In this document: one piece after another, positions 1 through 7,792 of the stretch | Layout of the letters: every line of letters begins with the position of its first letter | Numbering within the stretch: position 1 is the stretch's first letter | Source: Streptomyces sp. CA-278952 | Lineage (GTDB): Bacteria; Actinomycetota; Actinomycetes; Streptomycetales; Streptomycetaceae | DNA length: 64,000 nt | Assembly: GCF_028747205.1 (NCBI RefSeq) | Contig: NZ_CP112880.1 | Location: 3,534,001-3,598,000, forward strand | Direction of reading: 5' to 3' | The notes under the pieces: model-generated | Told to the model about the DNA's origin: nothing | Databases searched by the model: none | What the model saw: only the letters and a program-made list of their open reading frames with translations | Program-made: the position numbers and the translations under genes

Positions 1-807
1 CGCCAGATCGGCAACGCGGTGCCACCATTGCTCGGGCAGGCAGCAGCAGAGGCGCTGCTGCCCAGGGACGATGACCCCAAGGTTGAAGGCGAGCTCCAGC
101 CGCACTGGCGCACGGTGCGCCGAGACTTGACCGCGTGGGCCGAGGCACAGACCAAGACTGATGCTTGGTATCAACTGCCGGGCGAGCAAGTGTCCACGTT
201 GCACGCCGCGGTAGTGGCGCTGCTTTCCGGTACCAGGGTGCAGCCTGCCCAGCTTGAGAAGATGACCAAGATCGTCAAGGGGCGTAAGTCCCTGCCCCAG
301 GCCGCGTTCCAGGCTCTCGCAGACGCAGCCCCCTCTGTCGCAGCGCGGGCTCGGATCGAGAGGCTGGCCGAGGTCGTGGACAAGCCGAGCGTCTGGGGGG
401 CGCCAGAGGCGGTCCCCGAGCGCCTGAAGATGAAGCCTGCGGAGACGAACCTCTACCGGCTACTGATCGGCGAGGACCTTCTGCTGGTGGGACAAGGATC
501 CCTGCGAGTCGCAGCTCGCCTGAGTGGCAGCACCTCAGATCGTACGAACAGGCTCAGTGACGGCCGGGTGAACCTGGTGAAGTTGGTTGGAGCCGGGGAG
601 AAGGCTCCGCTGCGCATGGCAGCGCTACGGCTCCTCGGGAACACCACGTGCAGGTCGAAGCAGCCGTTGTGCAACGAGTGCCCGCTGCGCGAGTACTGCG
701 TCGACAGAGACAGGGTCTCCGATGACCTATTCAGTGATGCGTTGAGCAGGACCCATGGCCGGGATGCGGTCCCAGGCCAGGCTTGCGAGACTGCGCCCAC
801 GGCGTAG
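1..807 (+). CDS. C5 cytosine DNA methyltransferase, C-terminal part, with Fe-S type extension (5' end outside window)
   Basis: The reading frame is open from the first base and starts with RQIGNAVPPLLG, the conserved motif X region at the end of C5 cytosine methyltransferases, so the catalytic part lies left of the window. About 250 residues follow, far more than the usual short tail. Near the end they contain four cysteines spaced C-x6-C-x2-C-x5-C (about 655-700), the [4Fe-4S] loop pattern of endonuclease III and MutY type glycosylases. A stretch before it (LLLVGQGSLRVAARL) could be a weak helix-hairpin-helix, but no glycosylase catalytic residues are evident. Known of the family: such methylases mark self DNA. 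The convergent operon at 1907-9262 suggests it is the modification arm of an Mza-like defence system. Fe-S binding is inferred from spacing only. Confidence 0.85.
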   Translation, partial: RQIGNAVPPLLGQAAAEALLPRDDDPKVEGELQPHWRTVRRDLTAWAEAQTKTDAWYQLPGEQVSTLHAAVVALLSGTRVQPAQLEKMTKIVKGRKSLPQAAFQALADAAPSVAARARIERLAEVVDKPSVWGAPEAVPERLKMKPAETNLYRLLIGEDLLLVGQGSLRVAARLSGSTSDRTNRLSDGRVNLVKLVGAGEKAPLRMAALRLLGNTTCRSKQPLCNECPLREYCVDRDRVSDDLFSDALSRTHGRDAVPGQACETAPTA

Positions 808-862
808 CCGAAACGTCGAAAGGCTGCTCGGGCGGCATCGACCCGCGTCTCGCACTTTAGAG

Positions 863-876
863 GTCATCTCATTTGG
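863..876 (+). repeat. IS left terminal inverted repeat
   Basis: GTCATCTCATTTGG is the exact reverse complement of 1701-1714. It lies just inside the left TTAG. Confidence 0.9.
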
Positions 877-898
877 CGCACTTGGTAATCTGTGGGCC

Positions 899-1708
899 AT
901 GGTGGGGATCGTGGAGCGGCTGGTGCCGGACGAGTTGTGGGAGTTGTTCCAGCGGGTGGTGCCGGAGGCGCCGTCGCGGTCTCAGGGTGGTGGGCGGCGG
1001 CGGCACGGTGACCGGGAGGTGCTGGCCGTGATCGTGTTCGTGGCTACGTCGGGTTGTACCTGGCGGCAGGTGCCTTCGGCGTCGTTCGGGCCGTCGGGAG
1101 TGACAGCCCATCGGCGGTTCTCGGAGTGGTCGAAGGCCAGGGTGTGGGCCAAGCTTCACCGCCTGGTCCTCGACGAACTCGGTGCCCGTGGCGAGTTGGA
1201 CTGGTCGCGGTGCGCGATCGACTCGGTGAACATGAGGGCCCTGCGCAGGGGGACCTGACAGGTCCGAATCCTGTCGACAGGGGCAAGTACGGCTCGAAGA
1301 TCCACCTGATCACGGAACGGTCGGGTCTGCCCATATCCGTCGGGATCTCCGGTGCCAACCTGCACGACAGCCAGGCCCTGATCCCTCTCGTGAAGGGCAT
1401 CCCACCGATCCGCTCACGCCGCGGACGGCGCCGGCGCAAGCCCGCCAAGCTCCATGCCGACAAGGGCTACGACTACGCCCATCTGCGGCGATGGCCTACG
1501 CGAGCGGGGCATCACGCACCGCATCGCCCGCAAGGGAGTCGAGTCCTCGCAACGGCTGGGCCGCCATCGCTGGACCGTAGAACGCACGATGGCCTGGCTC
1601 GCCGGCTGCCGCCGCCTCCACCGACGCTACGAACGCAAGGCCGATCACTTCCTCGCCTTCACCAGCATCGCCTGCACCCTCATCTACTACCGCAGACTCA
1701 CCAAATGA
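899..1708 (+). pseudogene. IS5-family transposase, two frame changes
   Basis: The product begins MVGIVERLVPDELWELF and carries the N-terminal helix-turn-helix domain typical of IS5 transposases (TWRQVP...RRFSEW), then DWSRCAIDSVN with the first catalytic Asp. That frame stops at 1258. The protein continues in the -1 frame (GPNPVDRGKYGSKIHLI, then NLHDSQ with the second Asp) after a run of five G at 1248-1252, a plausible programmed slip. Near 1490 the frame changes again, back to the first (RERGITHRIARKG to the end), which is not part of the usual scheme and looks like a one-base indel. The last catalytic segment (RWTVERTMAWL) is present. Probably inactive unless the second break is a sequencing error. 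Confidence 0.85.
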
Positions 1709-1714
1709 GATGAC
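1701..1714 (-). repeat. IS right terminal inverted repeat
   Basis: CCAAATGAGATGAC mirrors the left repeat exactly and overlaps the transposase stop codon region. TTAG follows three bases later. Confidence 0.9.
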
Positions 1715-1906
1715 TTCTTAGGACCTGGGCCTTGGCGCATCCCCGTGGCCTCGGCCGACTCGGTCTTGCGCCCGTACCGCGTGTTGTTCGCTTCGATCTT
1801 CGCCTTCACTATGCGCCGTGCCGCCCACGAAACACCATGGGCGCCACGGCCGTGTTAGATGCCCTCGCCGACGAAGAACGGCCACCCGGTACCGGTGGAG
1901 AGTCAC

Positions 1907-3916
1907 CTACGGTCCTGGGGTGAATCCGAGGGAGAGGGCCTCGTTGCGAGCATGCAGGGCCTGACCCGCCTGCGGATCCGGGACCTCCTGTCCGAGTTCG
2001 AGACGCCTTCCGACGTACTGGGCCAGCTGCCGCTGAGCGGGTTCGAGGTTGCGAGTCTCCTTGGCCCACCGTTCGATCGCGTACCACTCGTCGGCAGGGA
2101 CTGACATCACCTCATCCCAAGCGCCATCGTCGCCCTCGGCGCCGCCGGCGAGCGCCTCCTCGTCGAACGGGTGGTCGCGGAGTTCCAGCTGTAGTTCTTG
2201 CGGGACGGACCAACGAACTCGTGAGACCGCGTCCCAACAAGTGGACTTCTTGGCCCATTCGCCGACGTGATTGCCCTCGCGTGGATCGGTCACGACTGCC
2301 ATGACCCGGGGGCATAGGTGGTCGATCGCGTCCTCTAGCGTCGGGGAGATCCGCTGTTCGCGCCAGATCCGGTCGAGGTCGATGCGCCTGTTTACGGCAA
2401 GGGACAGACGGGCCACGGTATAGGTCGTGATCATGCTCTTGTAACTACCAGCCTCGTGTGTCGACGCAATGCGGTCGACCGCCTTGAACAGGATGGCCAT
2501 AGCAATCACACGCTGGCAGTACTGGACATCGACGCGCGGGGGTGCCTCGTCGACACGGACCATGAATGCGGCAAAGTTCTTTTGCGCTCCCCGGCTGACC
2601 TGAAACGGTAGGTGGTTCCAGGAGTTGACGTACTTCGCGAGGTCCGCCTTCGTGAACTTCTGCTTAGTAGGGTTGAGCTTCTTGAAGGTGCGCTGCTTCG
2701 CGGGGGTCCTAGCCTTGGCAACCTCGTCGGTGTACTGGCCACGAGCACGCTCGTAGAACCAGTGGGTCTCCTGACCGCTACCGTCCGTCGCTGGGGCCCA
2801 GAGCGACCGGGTAATCCGCTGGACGCCCACGTGGTACTCATGGTTCGAGCTGAAATCGACCAGCGTCACCCGGTTCTGGGTGTTCGAGTACTCAGAGATC
2901 ATCGGGACGATGTCAGCGAGCCGTTCCGGAGCCACTTGCGTCAGCTTCATCTGGACCGAGACCTGAGACAGGTCCGCTTTGTCCCGGCTCTGCGCGTAGT
3001 GGAGCGAGGCCGTCGTCTGGCCGCCATTCACCACTTGGAGTCCGTGGACGCGGGATATGCCAGTCGGCTCTCCGCCTGGGCCATGCACGAAGTCGACTTC
3101 TGATGCCGTCGCCGTAATGCCGTTGTTGTATGCGAGGAACTTACCTGGCGCGTTCAGCAAGGTCTCTCTGATGCCCCGGTTCACCGATCCGCGCGCCTGG
3201 AGGAACGAGCGGACGTTGAGCTCAAGGAGTCGGGTTCCGTATTCCCCGTACAATGAGGCCAGCCTTTGGCCCGGGATGACAGCCAAGGCCACCGAGTGGT
3301 CCTGCTCGCTGCTGGGTGCGGAGACGCACGGCAGCGGAGGGTCGAAGGTGACCACGATGGGCTCGCTGATGCTGCCTGAGGTCGCGTGGCGATGCAGCCG
3401 CGCCAAGTCCCACACCTCGTGTGACAAGGGCAGGCCATCGAACTCCGTGGGTGGGACCACAGCGCCGGTGCTGACGCGGTTGCTGAGGAGGAAGAGGCGG
3501 ATCCTCTGCACTTCGGTGAGGGCCTTCTCGACCGCCGCGCACATGTCATAGACGTCGAAGGACTCGTCGATGTGTTGCCGCAGCCCGCCTCGGCACCGTC
3601 CGACGAACGTCAGCAACCGTTTGAAGGCTGTCTCCGTCTGGCCCTTTGTGAGCTTGGACTCCGACGGCTCCAGAGTGAAGTCCGTGACGAACAAATCGAG
3701 GCACTCCCCCGACTCCCCGATGCCGTATCCGTGGACCAAGTGCCCGTGTGCCATGTGATATGCGGTGAAAGTGTTGGAGGCGATACCGGCCTGTTCCAGA
3801 TCCTCAAAGACCCGCCGCGTGAATGCCTCCGGGGTGGTCGTCCTCTCGGCGTCAGCGGTCGCTTGGACATCCGCGACAAGGTCTCGGGAGTACTCGGACA
3901 GGTCGAGCTCAGGCAT
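1907..3916 (-). CDS. AIPR family protein (Mza-like system component)
   Basis: This 669-residue protein has the signature block of the abortive infection phage resistance (AIPR, PF10592) family at residues 231-270, with LELNVRSFLQ, RGIRETLL and FLAYNNGITAT. A QVVNGGQTTASLHYA segment follows about 30 residues on, also typical. Family members occur in phage-defence operons; their biochemical role is not settled and nuclease-related activity is proposed. The ATG has a good ribosome site (AGGAGA) and overlaps the end of the DUF4420 gene by 8 nt, so it is the last gene of the operon that starts at 9262. The remainder of the protein shows no motif I can name. Confidence 0.9.
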   Translation of the reverse strand: MPELDLSEYSRDLVADVQATADAERTTTPEAFTRRVFEDLEQAGIASNTFTAYHMAHGHLVHGYGIGESGECLDLFVTDFTLEPSESKLTKGQTETAFKRLLTFVGRCRGGLRQHIDESFDVYDMCAAVEKALTEVQRIRLFLLSNRVSTGAVVPPTEFDGLPLSHEVWDLARLHRHATSGSISEPIVVTFDPPLPCVSAPSSEQDHSVALAVIPGQRLASLYGEYGTRLLELNVRSFLQARGSVNRGIRETLLNAPGKFLAYNNGITATASEVDFVHGPGGEPTGISRVHGLQVVNGGQTTASLHYAQSRDKADLSQVSVQMKLTQVAPERLADIVPMISEYSNTQNRVTLVDFSSNHEYHVGVQRITRSLWAPATDGSGQETHWFYERARGQYTDEVAKARTPAKQRTFKKLNPTKQKFTKADLAKYVNSWNHLPFQVSRGAQKNFAAFMVRVDEAPPRVDVQYCQRVIAMAILFKAVDRIASTHEAGSYKSMITTYTVARLSLAVNRRIDLDRIWREQRISPTLEDAIDHLCPRVMAVVTDPREGNHVGEWAKKSTCWDAVSRVRWSVPQELQLELRDHPFDEEALAGGAEGDDGAWDEVMSVPADEWYAIERWAKETRNLEPAQRQLAQYVGRRLELGQEVPDPQAGQALHARNEALSLGFTPGP

Positions 3917-4919
3917 GGGGTCTCCTGATCATTTCGGTCACCTCGTCGGTCGTGGCACGGAACTGGCTCAGCCCGGAGGTGATCACGTGATAAGTGCAGT
4001 CACCGACACCCTCGGGGAGATCCGCTTCGACGATTCTCGGAAAGTCTCCCCGCACGTGCCAAAAGCGCAGGTCACGGAGGGTGTACCGGGGCTCGTCATA
4101 CATGTCTCGCTGGCTGGCGAGGTAGCCGACCTGGACGAGTCGCCCGTCGAACCCAGCGCGTGCAACTGAACTAGTGAGCCGCTCACGTATGCGGTCCACC
4201 AGCCGGTTCAGGCTCTCGCCCGACCCGCCACGCCGTTCGTCAAGCATCGCCAGCGCAAGCAGCAGCGAAGGGGTACCGGTGTCGTCCAGCTGCCGCTCGC
4301 TCGCAATGCGGATACTGCGTGGGCGCTTTGCAGTGCTGGCCTTCACCTCGACGGCAACCCCAGGCAGCTGGAAGTCCTGATTGGCCCCACTCGGGCCGGT
4401 CCACGCCTCCACAGCATCCGCCGGATCGAGACACGGGAGGAAGTGCTCCCGCAAAACCAAGAGCTCGCCGACCAAGCCGCGCCGCGCCTCGGGGCCCAGT
4501 CCATCCCTGCTCACAGCGCGCAGGAGGTCCTGCCAGCGCTCAAACCGGGTCACAGCCGCGCTCAAGGCGGTCGCGGGCTCAGGCGCGTCTCTGACAGTGT
4601 CGGCGACGTCGGTGACGAGGGGATTGAACACCTCACGCAGGGCGTTCTCGGTCAGGACCACTTGGAGCTCGTATTCGAGCCGTGACACCGCACTCAGGTT
4701 CATCTCGAGTCCGGCAGCCCGCGGCAGGCGCCCCACCGATCGCACAATGTGGTCCGCGGAGCGAGCATCGGTCCTAAGGACCAGCATCCGCTGGTGGCCG
4801 GGGTGGGTCACGGACAGGAAGACATCAAGGGGGGCCTCGGGGTGCAAGCGGAGCCTGGATCGACCCGGCACGCTCTGCGGGGCTTCCAGGTCCCGCCACT
4901 CCGCCTCAGTGACGGTCAC
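3909..4919 (-). CDS. DUF4420 PD-(D/E)XK nuclease-like protein (Mza-like system component)
   Basis: The protein has 336 residues. Around residues 178-195 it reads GANQDFQLPGVAVEVKAS, giving the D...ExK core of a PD-(D/E)XK nuclease fold (D182, E191, K193), with an upstream glutamate at 152 in GELLVLREHF. This matches the DUF4420 (PF14390) putative restriction-endonuclease-like family. It is translationally coupled: its GTG start overlaps the stop of the Z1 gene (GTGA), and its own end overlaps the AIPR start by 8 nt. In this setting it is the likely nuclease of the defence operon. The target is unknown. All core residues look present, so I infer an active enzyme. Confidence 0.85.
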   Translation of the reverse strand: MTVTEAEWRDLEAPQSVPGRSRLRLHPEAPLDVFLSVTHPGHQRMLVLRTDARSADHIVRSVGRLPRAAGLEMNLSAVSRLEYELQVVLTENALREVFNPLVTDVADTVRDAPEPATALSAAVTRFERWQDLLRAVSRDGLGPEARRGLVGELLVLREHFLPCLDPADAVEAWTGPSGANQDFQLPGVAVEVKASTAKRPRSIRIASERQLDDTGTPSLLLALAMLDERRGGSGESLNRLVDRIRERLTSSVARAGFDGRLVQVGYLASQRDMYDEPRYTLRDLRFWHVRGDFPRIVEADLPEGVGDCTYHVITSGLSQFRATTDEVTEMIRRPHA

Positions 4920-7729
4920 TCCCCGTCCTCCTCGTCGAGGCCGTTGTCCAGCCCCTCCTGCTTCCAGATGTTGTTGACCACGTACTCGGTGTCCGACTGG
5001 TACTCCGAGTGGGGGAAGCTCACCTTGAACCCCACTAGCGGAGGCTGGGCCGGACCGTCCGCAGACGCCGGGCGCTCAACCAGGTAAATCAGCAGCAATG
5101 CCTGATCGGGCCTACGGTGCCAGCGCAGGTGATCACCCGAGGGAGACTGCGGAACCTTCTCCTTCTTCTTGAGGGCTGCAGCTTTCCGGGTTGCCTCCAG
5201 AGCGGCCTCCACCTGGTCTTTGTCAAGGTCGAGGTACTCATCAGGAGGACTGAGCAGGCGACGGATCGTGTACCGTCCCTCAGCCTCGACATTGGGTTTG
5301 AGAGCCGACCGGGTCACGGGGCCGATCTCGTAACCGGCCACATGCTTGTGATCTGTTGACGCGGCCTTTCCGACCAGGCACACCGTCCAATTGGGAAGCT
5401 CGCCGAACGCCACGCATTGCTCGATGTACTTCGCGATGAACCGGGGGCGGACTCTCTGCGCCAGATCGTCGGTCTCGTAGCGGGAGAGGAAGTCGAGGAT
5501 GGGCCCGACGGTCACGCCCCTCCACTCCACGTTGCCTCCCACGACCTCCTGCTGCTTGGTCTGTTCGGCTTTGCCGGCCTGCGCGGCCTTCGCGGCGCCG
5601 TCAAGCTGTCGAACGAAGTCATCAAGTGCCTTGAGATTCCGGTCGACAGTCCCCTTGGCGAGTTTGAAGAGCACCGTCTCGGGGCCTTCGCCGGAGTAGC
5701 TGAGAAGGACCTTCGTGCTCTGGCGCATCTTGCTGGGAGCCGTCACTGCCAGTCCGAGGGAGGAGGCGCGTACCTTCAGCCCGAAGTTCCGCGGCGTGAG
5801 GTTGAGCGCGGCCATCTCCTCGACTTCGCGGCGCAGTTCGTCGGTAGCTACGGTGACTTCTGCGTACTTCGCCTGGAGCACTGGAGTGGTGTAGAGACGG
5901 CAGACGTCTTCGTAGCCGGGGCGGTAGCCGAACCACCGGCCCATCTGGAGCAGCCCGTCGTACGTGGTGGACTCGCGGAGGTAGTAGCTGACGGTCAGCC
6001 CCTCAAGGGTGAGTCCTCGGGAGAGCTTCTGGCCGCCGATGGCAATGACCGAGAGCCCAGTCCTTCGGTGCTCGTAGTAGTCGAGCGCGTCGCGTGAGGT
6101 GCCGTTCACTGTCCTGACCGAGATTTTGCGCAGGGCAGGGAGGACTTGCGTGGACACTTCTTCCCAGCTCAGAGGCTCGACCTCGTCTACGGGAAACTCG
6201 TCCGTGGTGGGAACGAAGTCCTTCTCCCAGAGAGCTTCGAGCTCGGCCCACCGTCGGGGAGCAGCGCCATGGCGGTCACGAAGTGAGTCCAAGAGGAGGC
6301 TCAGGTGTTCGTCCACCTGGTCGCAGACGATCTTCTGGACGTCGGTGAAGCGCGTGACGTGCACCAGCATGGAGTTGTGCACCTTCGTCTGCCCTCGGGC
6401 TCTGCGAGCGGCGCATGCAAGCACGAAGGAGGCGAGCGCGTCTTGGAGAGACTGAGGTAGGTCGTCCGGCGGCTCGTAGCTCGACTTGTGCTTGGTCGGA
6501 ACCCAGCGCTCGGCGTCGCATACATCCCGTACCAGTGGCAGAGGAGACACGTCCTCATCGTCCTCGTTGTCGACCTTGAGCCCGAAGACCCTCTCAGGGC
6601 CAAGGTAGTTGGACGGCGAGGGGAGACTTCGGATGAAGCTGTCGGGGAAGAGGTCGAGGCCGAGCTTCGTGTGTTTCGCGTCCGGATCGATATAGATGTT
6701 GGCGAACGGCGTAGCTGTGTATCCGACGTACGCAGACTTCTCGAAGCTCTTCATGAGAGCACGGATCGCCTCGTTGGTCTTGGTCGGATCCGCTTCGGGG
6801 TCGCGCTTGGTGTTGATGGAGGCGTTGTCCGCCTCATCGTCGATGATGAACAACGGAATGTCTCGGACGATCTTGTCGCCCTTTTCGTCCTCCGTGCCCT
6901 GAACTTCCGTCACCCATGTGCGCAGATACTCAAGGATTTTCCAGTGCTTCTTGACGACGAGAACCACTGGAAAGCGACCGAGCGGGAAGTTAACTGCATT
7001 CGCCGCCTGTCGACCGAAGTCGCCCTTCTCGGAGCTGTTGGTCGGCGAGGCAATGTCCAAGCGCGTTGCGCCGGGCATCCGACCAGCACCCATCAGACGG
7101 GACTTACCGTTCTGATTGGAGCGCTGCTGGTGCTGGGTGTCGAATCCCAGGAGGCCCTCATCGACACGCAGCTGGGTCTGACTTCGAAGGTCGTTGTGGA
7201 TGCCGGCGAGGATCACCACAAACTGGTACCCCGCGTCGACCGCCTTGGCGGCCAGCCCGATGTACTGGCCGGTCTTGCCTGACTGAACCTGACCGATCAC
7301 AAGCCCTGCACGACGCCAAGGGCCCTCACGGCGCGGGTCCTCTAGCTGGCTAAGAACGTCGTCAGTGCTCTGCTCCAACCGCCGCACGACGAGCGGGGGC
7401 AAGTTCCGGACGTCTTCGAGGTATCGCCGGTATCGCTCCCAAAAGTCCCACGCGCGGTCGTTCTTTGCTTCGGGCAGCCACGCTTCATGTCCCTGGTCGC
7501 TGGTCAGCCCAGACGAGCCCTCCTGGAACACCGCAGTTATGGCTTCGATCTCCTTGGCCAACCGATCCCGGTCGAGTGCCTCACCCTGCCCAGCCAGCAT
7601 CGCGAAGATGATCGTCACCGCAGTCTGTACCTCTTCAGAGGAGGGCTGACGGTCCTGGGAGAACATCGCGAGAACCAACCGCCGCGCTTTGGCGAGAGAT
7701 TCCTCGGATTCCTCAGGGGTGGGGCTCAC
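4916..7729 (-). CDS. Z1 domain protein, helicase-like P-loop ATPase (Mza-like system component)
   Basis: The 937-residue protein has a Walker A motif GQVQSGKT (146-153), a DEAD box in FIIDDEADNAS (about 294-304) and VGYTATPFANIY (motif III-like), so its first half resembles superfamily 2 helicases. The middle and C-terminal parts carry the Z1 block (TVSYYLRESTTYDGLLQMGR, then WFGYRPGYEDVCRLY). Z1 proteins are found beside MORC/MutL-type ATPases and methylases in restriction-like clusters; they are thought to translocate or remodel DNA. The GTG start has GGAGGT upstream. It lies 63 nt after the GHKL gene and overlaps the DUF4420 gene, so all four form one operon. Confidence 0.92.
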   Translation of the reverse strand: MSPTPEESEESLAKARRLVLAMFSQDRQPSSEEVQTAVTIIFAMLAGQGEALDRDRLAKEIEAITAVFQEGSSGLTSDQGHEAWLPEAKNDRAWDFWERYRRYLEDVRNLPPLVVRRLEQSTDDVLSQLEDPRREGPWRRAGLVIGQVQSGKTGQYIGLAAKAVDAGYQFVVILAGIHNDLRSQTQLRVDEGLLGFDTQHQQRSNQNGKSRLMGAGRMPGATRLDIASPTNSSEKGDFGRQAANAVNFPLGRFPVVLVVKKHWKILEYLRTWVTEVQGTEDEKGDKIVRDIPLFIIDDEADNASINTKRDPEADPTKTNEAIRALMKSFEKSAYVGYTATPFANIYIDPDAKHTKLGLDLFPDSFIRSLPSPSNYLGPERVFGLKVDNEDDEDVSPLPLVRDVCDAERWVPTKHKSSYEPPDDLPQSLQDALASFVLACAARRARGQTKVHNSMLVHVTRFTDVQKIVCDQVDEHLSLLLDSLRDRHGAAPRRWAELEALWEKDFVPTTDEFPVDEVEPLSWEEVSTQVLPALRKISVRTVNGTSRDALDYYEHRRTGLSVIAIGGQKLSRGLTLEGLTVSYYLRESTTYDGLLQMGRWFGYRPGYEDVCRLYTTPVLQAKYAEVTVATDELRREVEEMAALNLTPRNFGLKVRASSLGLAVTAPSKMRQSTKVLLSYSGEGPETVLFKLAKGTVDRNLKALDDFVRQLDGAAKAAQAGKAEQTKQQEVVGGNVEWRGVTVGPILDFLSRYETDDLAQRVRPRFIAKYIEQCVAFGELPNWTVCLVGKAASTDHKHVAGYEIGPVTRSALKPNVEAEGRYTIRRLLSPPDEYLDLDKDQVEAALEATRKAAALKKKEKVPQSPSGDHLRWHRRPDQALLLIYLVERPASADGPAQPPLVGFKVSFPHSEYQSDTEYVVNNIWKQEGLDNGLDEEDGE

Positions 7730-7792
7730 AGTGGACCTCCGGCTGGACGGGATAGGTATCGGGAAGAGTAGGGGCGACCACTGACAACGAGC

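Larger units (their letters stand above)
861..1717. mobile_element. IS5-family-like insertion sequence (IS427-type organisation)
   Basis: The element is about 857 bp, bounded by near-perfect terminal inverted repeats: 14 bp at 863-876 match the complement of 1701-1714 exactly. TTAG at 857-860 and again at 1718-1721 looks like a 4-bp target duplication. It holds one transposase gene split over two frames, as in IS5/IS427-type elements. It sits between the methylase gene and the last gene of the convergent operon, so it breaks neither. A second frame break in the transposase suggests this copy can no longer move itself. Confidence 0.9.
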
